Part shown: piece after piece, positions 1 to 9,110 of the stretch
Layout of the letters: every line of letters starts with the position of its first letter
How positions within the stretch are numbered: position 1 is the first letter of the stretch
Source of the DNA: an uncultured Candidatus Entotheonella sp.
GTDB taxonomy: Bacteria; Tectomicrobia; Entotheonellia; Entotheonellales; Entotheonellaceae
Assembly: GCA_958295825.1 (NCBI GenBank)
Contig: OY282375.1
Location: 3,271,489 to 3,335,488, forward strand
Length of the DNA stretch: 64,000 nucleotides
Direction: 5' to 3'
Position numbers and translations under genes: made by a program
The notes under the pieces: generated by a model
What the model was told of the DNA's origin: nothing
Database searches by the model: none
Seen by the model: the letters and a program-made list of their open reading frames with translations, nothing else

Positions 1-609
1 AGCAGCGGCGTCCTGCGCAGCCTGCAGGACAGCGTTAGCAGCCTCCAGGTCGGCGTTAGCGGTATCAGCAGCATCCTGCGCAGCCTCCAGGGCGGCGTTA
101 GCGGTGGCGGCGGCAGCCTGCGCCGTCTCCAGTTCGGCAGCGGCGGCGGCAGCGGCAGCGGCAGCGGCCTCCTCTGCCATCTCCAGGTCGGCAGCGGCGG
201 CGGCAGCGGCAGCGGCAGCATTATCCTCCGCCGTCTTCAGGGCGGCGGCAGCGGCGACAGCAGCATCCTGCGCATCATCCCTCGCCTGCTGCAGGTCGGC
301 GGCAGCTTGGGTAGCAGCAGCGGCGGCGGCAGCCTGCGCCGTCTCCAGTTCGGCAGCGGCGGCGGCAGCGGCAGCGGCAGCGGCATCCTGCGCAGCCTTC
401 AGGTCGGCAGCGGCGGCGGCAGCGGCAGCGGCAGCGGCATCCTGCGCAGCCTGCAGGGCAGCGTTAGCAGCCTCCAGGTCGGCCTGCGACATGTCATACA
501 GATCTTGACTGACCCCGGAATCACTACCGGAGCAGCCCTGAAGAACCATCGCCAGCATCGTAGCGGCAGCGACAATCCCTAACGCCCTTCCCAATTTCTT
601 GAGGTTCAT
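1..609 (-). CDS. Alanine-rich coiled-coil lipoprotein (C-terminus beyond window edge)
   Basis: The minus-strand frame is open from an ATG at 607-609 to the window edge (203 codons, no stop), so the C-terminus is missing. An AGGAGG Shine-Dalgarno lies about 8 nt upstream. Residues 1-25 form a signal peptide (Lys4, Lys5, Arg8, then a hydrophobic stretch) ending in the lipobox LQGC with Cys26 as the lipidated residue, so an outer- or inner-membrane lipoprotein is predicted. After a short linker (GSDSGVSQDLYDMSQ) the protein is almost entirely Ala with regularly spaced Asp-Leu, Glu-Leu, Lys and Gln, in repeats such as DLEAANAALQAAQDAA and AELETAQAAAA. This indicates a long helical rod, probably a Lpp-like or coiled-coil spacer. 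The repeats are imperfect at DNA level (gcagcggcggcggcagc-type runs), a likely site of slippage. Function unknown; it is the last gene before the 16-copy array and shares the anchored coiled-coil theme. Confidence 0.75.
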   Translation of the reverse strand, partial: MNLKKLGRALGIVAAATMLAMVLQGCSGSDSGVSQDLYDMSQADLEAANAALQAAQDAAAAAAAAAAADLKAAQDAAAAAAAAAAAELETAQAAAAAAATQAAADLQQARDDAQDAAVAAAAALKTAEDNAAAAAAAAAADLEMAEEAAAAAAAAAAAELETAQAAAATANAALEAAQDAADTANADLEAANAVLQAAQDAAA

Positions 610-963
610 TCAGAACCCTCCTCTCGAACAGAAATGTTTGCTGTACCCTAAGTAGAGACCTCAAACCGTGGAGGCCCCGAATCAGGAGCACTCACCACAT
701 ACATGGCGAATATAATGCAAGCGCGCTGCTTTGGCACCCCTTATTGCAGCCTTTCAGTAGGTAACATACCGAAATTGGCTTGCTATGACAAGCCCTGCAA
801 TCCACTAAAGTTAAATTCCGCAGGCGCCATCCTGAGGTCAGGATGGCAGTTATCCGAAAATGCTACCACGGTTGCGGTCATTGAGTCAAGAAGTGGATGA
901 GAGACGATGAGCAGAGAACTCGCAGACCTCTACAGCGGATCACCTCATATCCGGCCCACGGGT
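610..963. other. Intergenic region with a perfect inverted repeat
   Basis: No convincing gene. It carries the 5' region of the lipoprotein gene. At 826-847 there is a perfect inverted repeat (GCCATCCTGA, 2-nt centre, TCAGGATGGC) that could form a terminator-like hairpin downstream of the array, but no T-run follows it on either strand. Short open frames here lack ribosome binding sites. Confidence 0.4.
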
Positions 964-1238
964 TCAGGGCGGGGTTGTGGGCAGGTAGGGCGAGGGTGCG
1001 TCGGCGGTCTGCAACTGCTCGGCGAGGGTGTCGATTCGTGTTTCGTTGCGGGTGACGCGGTCGCTGAGCTTGCGGAGTTCAGAGACACCTTCAACGAGGT
1101 CCTCGATGCGTCTTCCTGGGCGGCGAAGCCTTGCTGCATGGGTCTGACGACGCTGAATTGGATGATGGCCGCGAGGACGGCGAGGGTCACCGTGATGGGA
1201 CCTGCGTTGTCTTGGGTCCAGCGCCATATTTTCCGCAT
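964..1238 (-). pseudogene. Array copy 1, decayed coiled-coil membrane protein
   Basis: The N-terminus MRKIWRWTQDNAGP and the membrane segment are recognisable, but three residues (GGF) of the membrane segment and all variable rod modules are deleted, leaving QGFAAQ. One base is then missing relative to the other copies (GCCCAGGAAGACGC instead of GCCCAGGACAGACGC), so the conserved C-terminal part (RRIEDLVEGVSELRKLSD...QTADAPSP) continues in another frame to 964. The point substitutions (EGVSELRKLSD, RVTRNE) are found in none of the other copies, as expected of an inactive terminal unit. Confidence 0.8.
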
Positions 1239-1434
1239 CGGTCCTCCGAAGTTTCAGGATGGCGCAGGATTGTATCACGAACTGCGGGTATTTCGGCTTG
1301 CCTGGCACCGGCGGCGGCCTCGGCGATGGCGGCTTACGCTTCGCTGATGCGACCTGCGTTTACGCCCGCGGCGGGGGAAGGGAAAACGGGGAGGCAAACC
1401 CGCTTGTCGCCACAGGGTGGGGTTGCGAGCAGGT

Positions 1435-1884
1435 TCAGGGCGCGGGGGCGTCGGCGGTCTGCAACTGCTCGGTGAGGATGTCGATTCGTGTTTCGTTCCG
1501 GATGACGCGGTCGTTGAGCTTGCGGAGTTCAGAGACATCTCTGACGAGGTCCTCGATGCGTCTGTCCTGGGCGTCGAAACGCTGGTTGATGTACTTGTCC
1601 TGGGCGTCGAAGCGCTGGTTGAATGATCTGTTCTGGGCGTCGAAGCGCTGGTTGATCGACCTGTCCTGGGCGTCAAAACGCTGGTTGATCGACCTGTCCT
1701 GGTCGTCGAAACGCTGGTCGATGTACCGGATCTGGTCGTCGATGCGCTGGTTGACGGCGGTGAAGCCTTGCTGCATGGGTCTGACGACGCTGAATTGGAT
1801 GATGGCCGCGAAGCCGCCGAGGACGGCAAGGGTCACCGTGATGGGACCTGCGTTGTCTTGGGTCCAGCGCCATATTTTCCGCAT
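1435..1884 (-). CDS. Array copy 2: membrane-anchored modular coiled-coil protein
   Basis: 149 residues; used here as the reference copy. Residues 1-12 are short and basic (Arg2, Lys3, Arg6). Residues about 14-36 (GPITVTLAVLGGFAAIIQFSV) form one transmembrane helix, and by the positive-inside rule the rod should lie outside the cytoplasm (inference). The rod starts with VNQRIDDQIRY and has five further 11-residue modules of type I-N-Q-R-F-D-A-Q-D-R-S (pattern 11x6). It ends in a conserved tail, IEDLVRDVSELRKLNDRV to QTADAPAP. Hendecad periodicity suggests a right-handed coiled-coil oligomer. Start: GGAGG 4 nt before ATG. No known family or enzymatic motif is recognised; the architecture resembles polymorphic coiled-coil surface families only in general design. 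It is the only copy with an NRS/FNQ module variant. Confidence 0.85.
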   Translation of the reverse strand: MRKIWRWTQDNAGPITVTLAVLGGFAAIIQFSVVRPMQQGFTAVNQRIDDQIRYIDQRFDDQDRSINQRFDAQDRSINQRFDAQNRSFNQRFDAQDKYINQRFDAQDRRIEDLVRDVSELRKLNDRVIRNETRIDILTEQLQTADAPAP

Positions 1885-1914
1885 ATATCCTCCGAAGTTT
1901 CAGGGTGGCGCAGG

Positions 1915-1923
1915 ATTGTATCA
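1915..1923 (-). promoter_or_regulatory. Extended -10-like element upstream of array copy 2 (repeated in the other units)
   Basis: Reads TGATACAAT on the minus strand, that is TG-N-TACAAT, an extended -10 form, 31 nt upstream of the start codon. The same element sits at the equivalent position before the other copies; copy 16 has TACAGT. No consistent -35 hexamer is visible, which fits an extended -10 promoter. The predicted 5' leader is about 25 nt. If it works, each copy has its own promoter. Confidence 0.5.
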
Positions 1924-2116
1924 CGAACTGCGGGTATTTTGGCTTGCCTGGCACCGGCGGCGGCACCGGCGATGGCGCTTTACGGGGGAGGACCCGCTGC
2001 GAAAATGGCGGCTTACGCTTCGCTGACGCGACCTGCGTTCAGGCCCCGCGGCGGGAGAAGGGGAAAACGGGGAGGCAAACCCGCTTTGTCGCCACAGGGT
2101 GGGGTTGCGGACAGGT

Positions 2117-2542
2117 TCAGGGCGCGGGGGCGTCGGCGGTCTGCAACTGCTCGGTGAGGATGTCGATTCGCGTTTCGTTCCGGATGACGCGGTCGTTGAG
2201 CTTGCGGAGTTCAGAGACATCTCTGACGAGGTCCTCGACGCGTCTGTCCTGGGCGTCGAAGCGCTGGTTCACGGCGTCGAAACGCTGGTTGATCGACCTG
2301 TCCTGGTCGTCGAAACGCTGGTTCACGGCGTCGAAGCGCTGGTTGATCGACCTGTCCTGGTCGTCGAAACGCTGGTCGATGTACCGGATCTGGTCGTCGA
2401 TGCGCTGGTTGACGGCGGTGAAGCCTTGCTGCATGGGTCTGACGACGCTGAATTGGATGATGGCCGCGAAACCGCCGAGGACGGCAAGGGTCGCCGTGAT
2501 GGGACCTGCGTTGTCTTGGGTCCAGCGCCATATTTTCCGCAT
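2117..2542 (-). CDS. Array copy 3: membrane-anchored modular coiled-coil protein
   Basis: 141 residues, rod pattern 11-11-7-11-7-11. The 7-residue modules (INQRFDA or VNQRFDA) are the 11-residue module lacking its last four residues, QDRS. The membrane helix reads VTATLA-type: ITATLAVL in place of ITVTLAVL, shared with copies 4 and 13. The junction to the tail is RRVEDL instead of RRIEDL. Type A spacer upstream. Confidence 0.85.
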   Translation of the reverse strand: MRKIWRWTQDNAGPITATLAVLGGFAAIIQFSVVRPMQQGFTAVNQRIDDQIRYIDQRFDDQDRSINQRFDAVNQRFDDQDRSINQRFDAVNQRFDAQDRRVEDLVRDVSELRKLNDRVIRNETRIDILTEQLQTADAPAP

Positions 2543-2777
2543 ATATCCTCCAAAGTTTCAGGGTGGCGCAGGATTGTATCACGAACTGCGGGTATTTTGG
2601 CTTGCCTGGCACCGGCGGCGGCATCGGCGATGGCGCTTTGACAAGGATGCGGCCCGGCTTGGTGACAATGGCGGCTTACGCTTCGCTGACGCGACCTGCG
2701 TTCACGCCCCGCGGCGGGGGAAGGGAAAACGGGGAGGCAAACCCGCTTGTCGCCACAGGGTGGGGTTGCGGGCAGGT

Positions 2778-3236
2778 TCAGGGCGCAGGGGCGTCGGCGG
2801 TCTGCAACTGCTCGGTGAGGGTGTCGATTCGCGTTTCGTTCCGGATGACGCGGTCGTTGAGCTTGCGGAGTTCAGAGACATCTCTGACGAGGTCCTCGAC
2901 GCGTCTGTCCTGGGCGTCGAAGCGCTGGTTCACGGCGTCGAAACGCTGGTTCACGGCGTCGAAGCGCTGGTTGATCGACCTGTCCTGGGCGTCGAAACGC
3001 TGGTTGATGTACTTGTCCTGGGCGTCGAAACGCTGGTTGATCGATCTGTCCTGGTCGTCGAAACGCTGGTCGATGTACCGGATCTGGTCGTCGATGCGCT
3101 GGTTGACGGCGGTGAAGCCTTGCTGCATGGGTCTGACGACGCTGAATTGGATGATGGCCGCGAAACCGCCGAGGACGGCAAGGGTCGCCGTGATGGGACC
3201 TGCGTTGTCTTGGGTCCAGCGCCATATTTTCCGCAT
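2778..3236 (-). CDS. Array copy 4: membrane-anchored modular coiled-coil protein
   Basis: 152 residues, rod pattern 11-11-11-11-7-7-11, including one DKY-type module. It shares ITATLAVL and RRVEDL with copy 3. The upstream spacer is type B but carries a local duplication of ATGGTGGGTTACGC around 3345-3372, a visible recent slippage event. Confidence 0.85.
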   Translation of the reverse strand: MRKIWRWTQDNAGPITATLAVLGGFAAIIQFSVVRPMQQGFTAVNQRIDDQIRYIDQRFDDQDRSINQRFDAQDKYINQRFDAQDRSINQRFDAVNQRFDAVNQRFDAQDRRVEDLVRDVSELRKLNDRVIRNETRIDTLTEQLQTADAPAP

Positions 3237-3469
3237 ATATCCTCCAAAGTTTCAGGGTGGCGCAGGATTGTATCACGAACTGCGGGTATTTTGGCTTGCC
3301 TGGCACCGGCGATGGCGCTTTACGGGGGAGGACTCGCTACGAAAATGGTGGGTTACGCAATGGTGGGTTACGCTTCGCTGATGCGACCTGCCTTCAGGCC
3401 CCGCGGCGGGGGAAGGGGAAACGGGGATGCGAACCCGCTTGTCGCCACAGGGTGGGGTTGCGGACAGGT

Positions 3470-3820
3470 TCAGGGCGCGGGGGCGTCGGCGGTCTGCAAC
3501 TGCTCGATGAGGATGTCGATTCGTGTTTCGTTCCGGATGACGCGGTCGTTGAGCTTGCGGAGTTCAGAGACATCTCTGACGAGGTCCTCGATGCGTCTGT
3601 CCTGGGCGTCGAAGCGCTGGTTGATGTACTTGTCCTGGGCGTCGAAACGCTGGTCGATGTACCGGATCTGGTCGTCGATGCGCTGGTTGACGGCGGTGAA
3701 GCCTTGCTGCATGGGTCTGACGACGCTGAATTGGATGATGGCGGCGAAGCCGCCAAGGACGGCAAGGGTCACCGTGATGGGACCTGCGTTGTCTTGGGTC
3801 CAGCGCCATATTTTCCGCAC
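3470..3820 (-). CDS. Array copy 5: shortest intact member, GTG start
   Basis: 116 residues, rod pattern 11-11-11, the minimum among intact copies. The start codon is GTG (plus strand cac at 3818-3820) with leader GGAGGACCG instead of GGAGGATAT. One G is missing from the leader about 22 nt upstream of the start, so the -10-like element is one base closer than in other copies. Type A spacer upstream. Different initiation signals could give different expression from other copies (inference). Confidence 0.83.
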   Translation of the reverse strand: MRKIWRWTQDNAGPITVTLAVLGGFAAIIQFSVVRPMQQGFTAVNQRIDDQIRYIDQRFDAQDKYINQRFDAQDRRIEDLVRDVSELRKLNDRVIRNETRIDILIEQLQTADAPAP

Positions 3821-4055
3821 CGGTCCTCCAAAGTTTCAGGGTGCGCAGGATTGTATCACGAACTGCGGGTATTTTGGCTTGCCTGGCACCGGCGGCTGCA
3901 TCGGCGATGGCGCTTTGACAAGGATGCGGCCCGGCTTGGTGACAATGGCGGCTTACGCTTCGCTGACGCGACCTGCGTTCAGGCCCCGCGGCGGGGGAAG
4001 GGAAAACGGGGAGGCAAACCCGCTTTGTCGCCACAGGGTGGGGTTGCGGGCAGGT

Positions 4056-4448
4056 TCAGGGCGCGGGGGCGTCGGCGGTCTGCAACTGCTCGGTGAGGGT
4101 GTCGATTCGTGTTTCGTTCCGGATGACGCGGTCGTTGAGCTTGCGGAGTTCAGAGACATCTCTGACGAGGTCCTCGATGCGTCGGTCCTGGGCGTCGAAG
4201 CGCTGGTTCACGGCGTCGAAACGCTGGTTCACGGCGTCGAAACGCTGGTTGATCGATCTGTCCTGGTCGTCGAAACGCTGGTCGATGTACCGGATCTGGT
4301 CGTCGATGCGCTGGTTGACGGCGGTGAAGCCTTGCTGCATGGGTCTGACGACGCTGAATTGGATGATGGCCGCGAAACCGCCAAGGACGGCGAGGGTCAC
4401 CGTGATGGGACCTGCGTTGTCTTGGGTCCAGCGCCATATTTTCCGCAT
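4056..4448 (-). CDS. Array copy 6: membrane-anchored modular coiled-coil protein
   Basis: 130 residues, rod pattern 11-11-7-7-11, the same as copy 16. The leader is GGAGGACCG before ATG. The upstream spacer lacks both A and B segments and the TTACGCTTCGCT core, a roughly 90-bp deletion that joins the promoter-proximal block directly to the GC-rich tail of copy 7. Confidence 0.85.
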   Translation of the reverse strand: MRKIWRWTQDNAGPITVTLAVLGGFAAIIQFSVVRPMQQGFTAVNQRIDDQIRYIDQRFDDQDRSINQRFDAVNQRFDAVNQRFDAQDRRIEDLVRDVSELRKLNDRVIRNETRIDTLTEQLQTADAPAP

Positions 4449-4613
4449 CGGTCCTCCAAAGTTTCAGGGTGGCGCAGGATTGTATCACGAACTGCGGGTA
4501 TTTTGGCTTGCCTGGCGCCGGCGGCTGCATCGGCGATGGCGCTTTGCGGCGGGGGAAGGGGAAAACGGGGAGGCAAACCCGCTTGTCGCCACAGGGTGGG
4601 GTTGCGGACAGGT

Positions 4614-5018
4614 TCAGGGCGAGGGGGCGTCGGCGGTCTGCAACTGCTCGATGAGGATGTCGATTCGTGTTTCGTTCCGGATGACGCGGTCGTTGAGCTT
4701 GCGGAGTTCAGAGACATCTCTGACGAGGTCCTCGATGCGTCTGTCCTGGGCGTCGAAACGCTGGTTGATCGACCTGTCCTGGTCGTCGAAGCGCTGGTTC
4801 ACGGCGTCGAAACGCTGATTGATCGACCTGTCCTGGGCGTCGAAACGCTGGTCGATGTACCGGATCTGGTCGTCGATGCGCTGGTTGACGGCGGTGAAGC
4901 CTTGCTGCATGGGTCTGACGACGCTGAATTGGATGATGGCCGCGAAGCCGCCGAGGACGGCAAGGGTCACCGTGATGGGACCTGCGTTGTCTTGGGTCCA
5001 GCGCCATATTTTCCGCAT
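4614..5018 (-). CDS. Array copy 7: membrane-anchored modular coiled-coil protein
   Basis: 134 residues, rod pattern 11-11-7-11-11. The second module is IDQRFDAQDRS where most copies have IDQRFDDQDRS. The tail ends TADAPSP. Type B spacer upstream. The length equals copy 10 but the order of DRS and DKY modules differs. Confidence 0.85.
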   Translation of the reverse strand: MRKIWRWTQDNAGPITVTLAVLGGFAAIIQFSVVRPMQQGFTAVNQRIDDQIRYIDQRFDAQDRSINQRFDAVNQRFDDQDRSINQRFDAQDRRIEDLVRDVSELRKLNDRVIRNETRIDILIEQLQTADAPSP

Positions 5019-5250
5019 ATATCCTCCGAAGTTTCAGGGTGGCGCAGGATTGTATCACGAACTGCGGGTATTTTGGCTTGCCTGGCACCGGCGGCTGCAT
5101 CGGCGATGGCGCTTTACGGGGGAGGACCCGCTGCGAAAATGGTGGGTTACGCTTCGCTGACGCGACCTGCGTTCACGCCCCGCGGCGGGGGAAGGGGAAA
5201 ACGGGGAGGCAAACTCGCTTTGTCGCCACAGGGTGGGGTTGCGGACAGGT

Positions 5251-5634
5251 TCAGGGCGCGGGGGCGTCGGCGGTCTGCAACTGCTCGATGAGGATGTCGA
5301 TTCGTGTTTCGTTCCGGATGACGCGGTCGTTGAGCTTGCGGAGTTCAGAGACATCTCTGACGAGGTCCTCGATGCGGCTGTCCTGGGCGTCGAAGCGCTG
5401 GTTGATGTACTTGTCCTGGGCGTCGAAGCGCTGGTTGATCGATCTGTCCTGGTCGTCGAAACGCTGGTCGATGTACCGGATCTGGTCGTCGATGCGCTGG
5501 TTGACGGCGGTGAAGCCTTGCTGCATGGGTCTGACGACGCTGAATTGGATGATGGCCGCGAAGCCGCCGAGGACGGCAAGGGTCACCGTGATGGGACCTG
5601 CGTTGTCTTGGGTCCAGCGCCATATTTTCCGCAT
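5251..5634 (-). CDS. Array copy 8: membrane-anchored modular coiled-coil protein
   Basis: 127 residues, rod pattern 11x4 without 7-residue modules. The last module ends QDSR rather than QDRR, a variant shared with copies 9 and 11. Type A spacer upstream. Confidence 0.85.
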   Translation of the reverse strand: MRKIWRWTQDNAGPITVTLAVLGGFAAIIQFSVVRPMQQGFTAVNQRIDDQIRYIDQRFDDQDRSINQRFDAQDKYINQRFDAQDSRIEDLVRDVSELRKLNDRVIRNETRIDILIEQLQTADAPAP

Positions 5635-5869
5635 ATATCCTCCGAAGTTTCAGGGTGGCGCAGGATTGTATCACGAACCGCGGGTATTTTGGCTTGCCTG
5701 GCACCGGCGGCGGCATCGGCGATGGCGCTTTGACAAGGATGCGGCCCGGCTTGGTGACAATGGCGGCTTACGTTTCGCTGACGCGACCTGCGTTCACGCC
5801 CCGCGGCGGGGGAAGGGGAAACGGGGATGCGAACCCGCTTGTCGCCACAGGGTGGGGTTGTGGGCAGGT

Positions 5870-6307
5870 TCAGGGCGCGGGGGCGTCGGCGGTCTGCAAC
5901 TGCTCGATGAGGGTGTCGATTCGTGTTTCGTTCCGGATGACGCGGTCGTTGAGCTTGCGGAGTTCAGAGACATCTCTGACGAGGTCCTCGATGCGGCTGT
6001 CCTGGGCGTCGAAGCGCTGGTTGATGTACTTGTCCTGGGCGTCGAAACGCTGGTTCACGGCGTCGAAACGCTGGTTGATCGATCTGTCCTGGGCGTCAAA
6101 GCGCTGGTTGATCGACCTGTCCTGGTCGTCGAAACGCTGGTCGATGTACCGGATCTGGTCGTCGATGCGCTGGTTGACGACGGTGAAGCCTTGCTGCATG
6201 GGTCTGACGACGCTGAATTGGATGATGGCCGCGAAACCGCCGAGGACGGCGAGGGTCACCGTGATGGGACCTGCGTTGTCTTGGGTCCAGCGCCATATTT
6301 TCCGCAT
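5870..6307 (-). CDS. Array copy 9: membrane-anchored modular coiled-coil protein
   Basis: 145 residues, rod pattern 11-11-11-7-11-11 with QDSR junction. GFTVVNQ replaces GFTAVNQ, shared with copy 14, which suggests recent sequence exchange between these two. Type B spacer (ACGGAGGGGACC variant) upstream. Confidence 0.85.
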   Translation of the reverse strand: MRKIWRWTQDNAGPITVTLAVLGGFAAIIQFSVVRPMQQGFTVVNQRIDDQIRYIDQRFDDQDRSINQRFDAQDRSINQRFDAVNQRFDAQDKYINQRFDAQDSRIEDLVRDVSELRKLNDRVIRNETRIDTLIEQLQTADAPAP

Positions 6308-6524
6308 ATATCCTCCGAAGTTTCAGGGTGGCGCAGGATTGTATCACGAACTGCGGGTATTTTGGCTTGCCTGGCACCGGCGATGGCGCTTTACGGAGGG
6401 GACCCGCTGCGAAAATGGTGGGTTACGCTTCGCTGACGCGACCTGCGTTCAGGCCCCGAGGCGGGGGAAGGGGAAAACGGGGAGGCAACCCGCTTGTCGC
6501 CACAGGGTGGGGTTGCGGGCAGGT

Positions 6525-6929
6525 TCAGGGCGCGGGGGCGTCGGCGGTCTGCAACTGCTCGATGAGGATGTCGATTCGTGTTTCGTTCCGGATGACGCGG
6601 TCGTTGAGCTTGCGGAGTTCAGAGACATCTCTGACGAGGTCCTCGATGCGTCTGTCCTGAGCGTCGAAACGCTGGTTGATGTACTTGTCCTGGGCGTCGA
6701 AGCGCTGGTTCACGGCGTCAAAGCGCTGGTTGATTGATCTGTCCTGGTCGTCGAAACGCTGGTCGATGTACCGGATCTGATCGTCGATGCGCTGGTTGAC
6801 GGCGGTGAAGCCTTGCTGCATGGGTCTGACGACGCTGAATTGGATGATGGCCGCGAAACCGCCGAGGACGGCAAGGGTCACCGTGATGGGACCTGCGTTG
6901 TCTTGGGTCCAGCGCCATATTTTCCGCAT
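6525..6929 (-). CDS. Array copy 10: membrane-anchored modular coiled-coil protein
   Basis: 134 residues, rod pattern 11-11-7-11-11 with a DKY module fourth. Type B spacer upstream, so copies 9 and 10 break the A/B alternation. Confidence 0.85.
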   Translation of the reverse strand: MRKIWRWTQDNAGPITVTLAVLGGFAAIIQFSVVRPMQQGFTAVNQRIDDQIRYIDQRFDDQDRSINQRFDAVNQRFDAQDKYINQRFDAQDRRIEDLVRDVSELRKLNDRVIRNETRIDILIEQLQTADAPAP

Positions 6930-7149
6930 ATATCCTCCGAAGTTTCAGGGTGGCGCAGGATTGTATCACGAACTGCGGGTATTTTGGCTTGCATGGCACC
7001 GGCGATGGCGCTTTACGGGGGAGGACCCGCTGCGAAAATGGTGGGTTACGCTTCGCTGACGCGACCTGCGTTCAGGCCCCGCGGCGGGAGAAGGGGAAAA
7101 CGGGGATGCAAACTCGCTTTGTCGCCACAGGGTGGGGTTGCGGACAGGT

Positions 7150-7608
7150 TCAGGGCGCGGGGGCGTCGGCGGTCTGCAACTGCTCGGTGAGGGTGTCGAT
7201 TCGTGTTTCGTTCCGGATGACGCGGTCGTTGAGCTTGCGGAGTTCAGAGACATCTCTGACGAGGTCCTCGATGCGGCTGTCCTGGGCGTCGAAACGCTGG
7301 TTGATGTACTTGTCCTGGGCGTCGAAGCGCTGGTTCACGGCGTCAAAGCGCTGGTTGATTGATCTGTCCTGGTCGTCGAAACGCTGGTTCACGGCGTCGA
7401 AGCGCTGGTTGATCGACCTGTCCTGGTCGTCGAAACGCTGGTCGATGTACCGGATCTGATCGTCGATGCGCTGGTTGACGGCGGTGAAGCCTTGCTGCAT
7501 GGGTCTGACGACGCTGAATTGGATGATGGCCGCGAAGCCGCCAAGGACGGCAAGGGTCACCGTGATGGGACCTGCGTTGTCTTGGGTCCAGCGCCATATT
7601 TTCCACAT
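7150..7608 (-). CDS. Array copy 11: membrane-anchored modular coiled-coil protein
   Basis: 152 residues, rod pattern 11-11-7-11-7-11-11, QDSR junction. The N-terminus is MWKIWRW (Arg2 to Trp), the only intact copy that alters the basic cytoplasmic cap. Type A spacer upstream. Confidence 0.85.
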   Translation of the reverse strand: MWKIWRWTQDNAGPITVTLAVLGGFAAIIQFSVVRPMQQGFTAVNQRIDDQIRYIDQRFDDQDRSINQRFDAVNQRFDDQDRSINQRFDAVNQRFDAQDKYINQRFDAQDSRIEDLVRDVSELRKLNDRVIRNETRIDTLTEQLQTADAPAP

Positions 7609-7843
7609 ATATCCTCCAAAGTTTCAGGGTGGCGCAGGATTGTATCACGAACTGCGGGTATTTTGGCTTGCCTGGCACCGGCGGCTGCATCGGCGATGGC
7701 GCTTTGACAAGGATGCGGCCCGGCTTGGTGACAATGGCGGCTTACGCTTCGCTGACGCGACCTGCGTTCACGCCCCGCGGCGGGGGAAGGGAAAACGGGG
7801 ATGCGAACCCGCTTGTCGCCACAGGGTGGGGTTGCGGGCAGGT

Positions 7844-8281
7844 TCAGGGCGAGGGGGCGTCGGCGGTCTGCAACTGCTCGGTGAGGGTGTCGATTCGCGT
7901 TTCGTTCCGGATGACGCGGTCGTTGAGCTTGCGGAGTTCAGAGACATCTCTGACGAGGTCCTCGACGCGTCTGTCCTGGGCGTCGAAACGCTGGTTCACG
8001 GCGTCGAAACGCTGGTTGATGTACTTGTCCTGGGCGTCGAAGCGCTGGTTGATCGATCTGTCCTGGGCGTCGAAACGCTGGTTGATCGATCTGTCCTGGG
8101 CGTCGAAACGCTGGTCGATGTACCGGATCTGATCGTCGATGCGCTGGTTGACGGCGGCGAAGCCTTGCTGCATGGGTCTGACGACGCTGAATTGGATGAT
8201 GGCCGCGAAGCCGCCAAGGACGGCAAGGGTCACCGTGATGGGACCTGCGTTGTCTTGGGTCCAGCGCCATATTTTCCGCAT
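7844..8281 (-). CDS. Array copy 12: membrane-anchored modular coiled-coil protein
   Basis: 145 residues, rod pattern 11-11-11-11-7-11. GFAAVNQ replaces GFTAVNQ, the leader is GGAGGACCG, and the tail ends TADAPSP. Type A spacer upstream, giving two adjacent A units (11 and 12). Confidence 0.85.
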   Translation of the reverse strand: MRKIWRWTQDNAGPITVTLAVLGGFAAIIQFSVVRPMQQGFAAVNQRIDDQIRYIDQRFDAQDRSINQRFDAQDRSINQRFDAQDKYINQRFDAVNQRFDAQDRRVEDLVRDVSELRKLNDRVIRNETRIDTLTEQLQTADAPSP

Positions 8282-8518
8282 CGGTCCTCCAAAGTTTCAG
8301 GGTGGCGCGGGATTGTATCACGAACTGCGGGTATTTTGGCTTGCCTGGCACCGGCGGCTGCATCGGCGATGGCGCTTTGACAAGGATGCGGCCCGGCTTG
8401 GTGACAATGGCGGCTTACGCTTCGCTGACGCGACCTGCGTTCACGCCCCGAGGCGGGGGAAGGGGAAAACGGGGAGGCAAACCCGCTTTGTCGCCACAGG
8501 GTGGGGTTGCGGGCAGCT

Positions 8519-8890
8519 TCAGGGCGCGGGGGCGTCGGCGGTCTGCAACTGCTCGGCGAGGATGTCGATTCGTGTTTCGTTCCGGATGACGCGGTCGTTG
8601 AGCTTGCGGAGTTCAGAGACATCTCTGACGAGGTCCTCGACGCGTCTGTCCTGGGCGTCGAAACGCTGGTTCACGGCGTCAAAGCGCTGGTTGATCGATC
8701 TGTCCTGGTCGTCGAAACGCTGGTCGATGTACCGGATCTGGTCGTCGATGCGCTGGTTGACGGCGGTGAAGCCTTGCTGCATGGGTCTGACGACGCTGAA
8801 TTGGATGATGGCCGCGAAACCGCCGAGGACGGCAAGGGTCGCCGTGATGGGACCTGCGTTGTCTTGGGTCCAGCGCCATATTTTCCGCAT
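8519..8890 (-). CDS. Array copy 13: membrane-anchored modular coiled-coil protein
   Basis: 123 residues, rod pattern 11-11-7-11. ITATLAVL and RRVEDL are shared with copies 3 and 4, and the tail has DILAEQL. Type B spacer upstream. Confidence 0.85.
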   Translation of the reverse strand: MRKIWRWTQDNAGPITATLAVLGGFAAIIQFSVVRPMQQGFTAVNQRIDDQIRYIDQRFDDQDRSINQRFDAVNQRFDAQDRRVEDLVRDVSELRKLNDRVIRNETRIDILAEQLQTADAPAP

Positions 8891-9110
8891 ATATCCTCCA
8901 AAGTTTCAGGGTGGCGCAGGATTGTATCACGAACTGCGGGTATTTTGGCTTGCATGGCACCGGCGATGGCGCTTTACGGGGGAGGACCCGCTGCGAAAAT
9001 GGCGGCTTACGCTTCGCTGACGCGACCTGCGTTCAGGCCCCGCGGCGGGAGAAGGGGAAAACGGGGAGGCAAACTCGCTTTGTCGCCACAGGGTGGGGTT
9101 GTGGGCAGGT

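Noticed and set aside
826..847. Rho-independent terminator for the array
   Set aside because: The stem is perfect but has only a 2-nt centre, and no T-run follows on either strand.
1905..5291. A 1128-codon plus-strand open frame across several array units
   Set aside because: It is antisense to copies 3-7, crosses their spacers, and has the composition expected from the repeat lacking stops in one antisense frame. No ribosome binding site or protein-like features.
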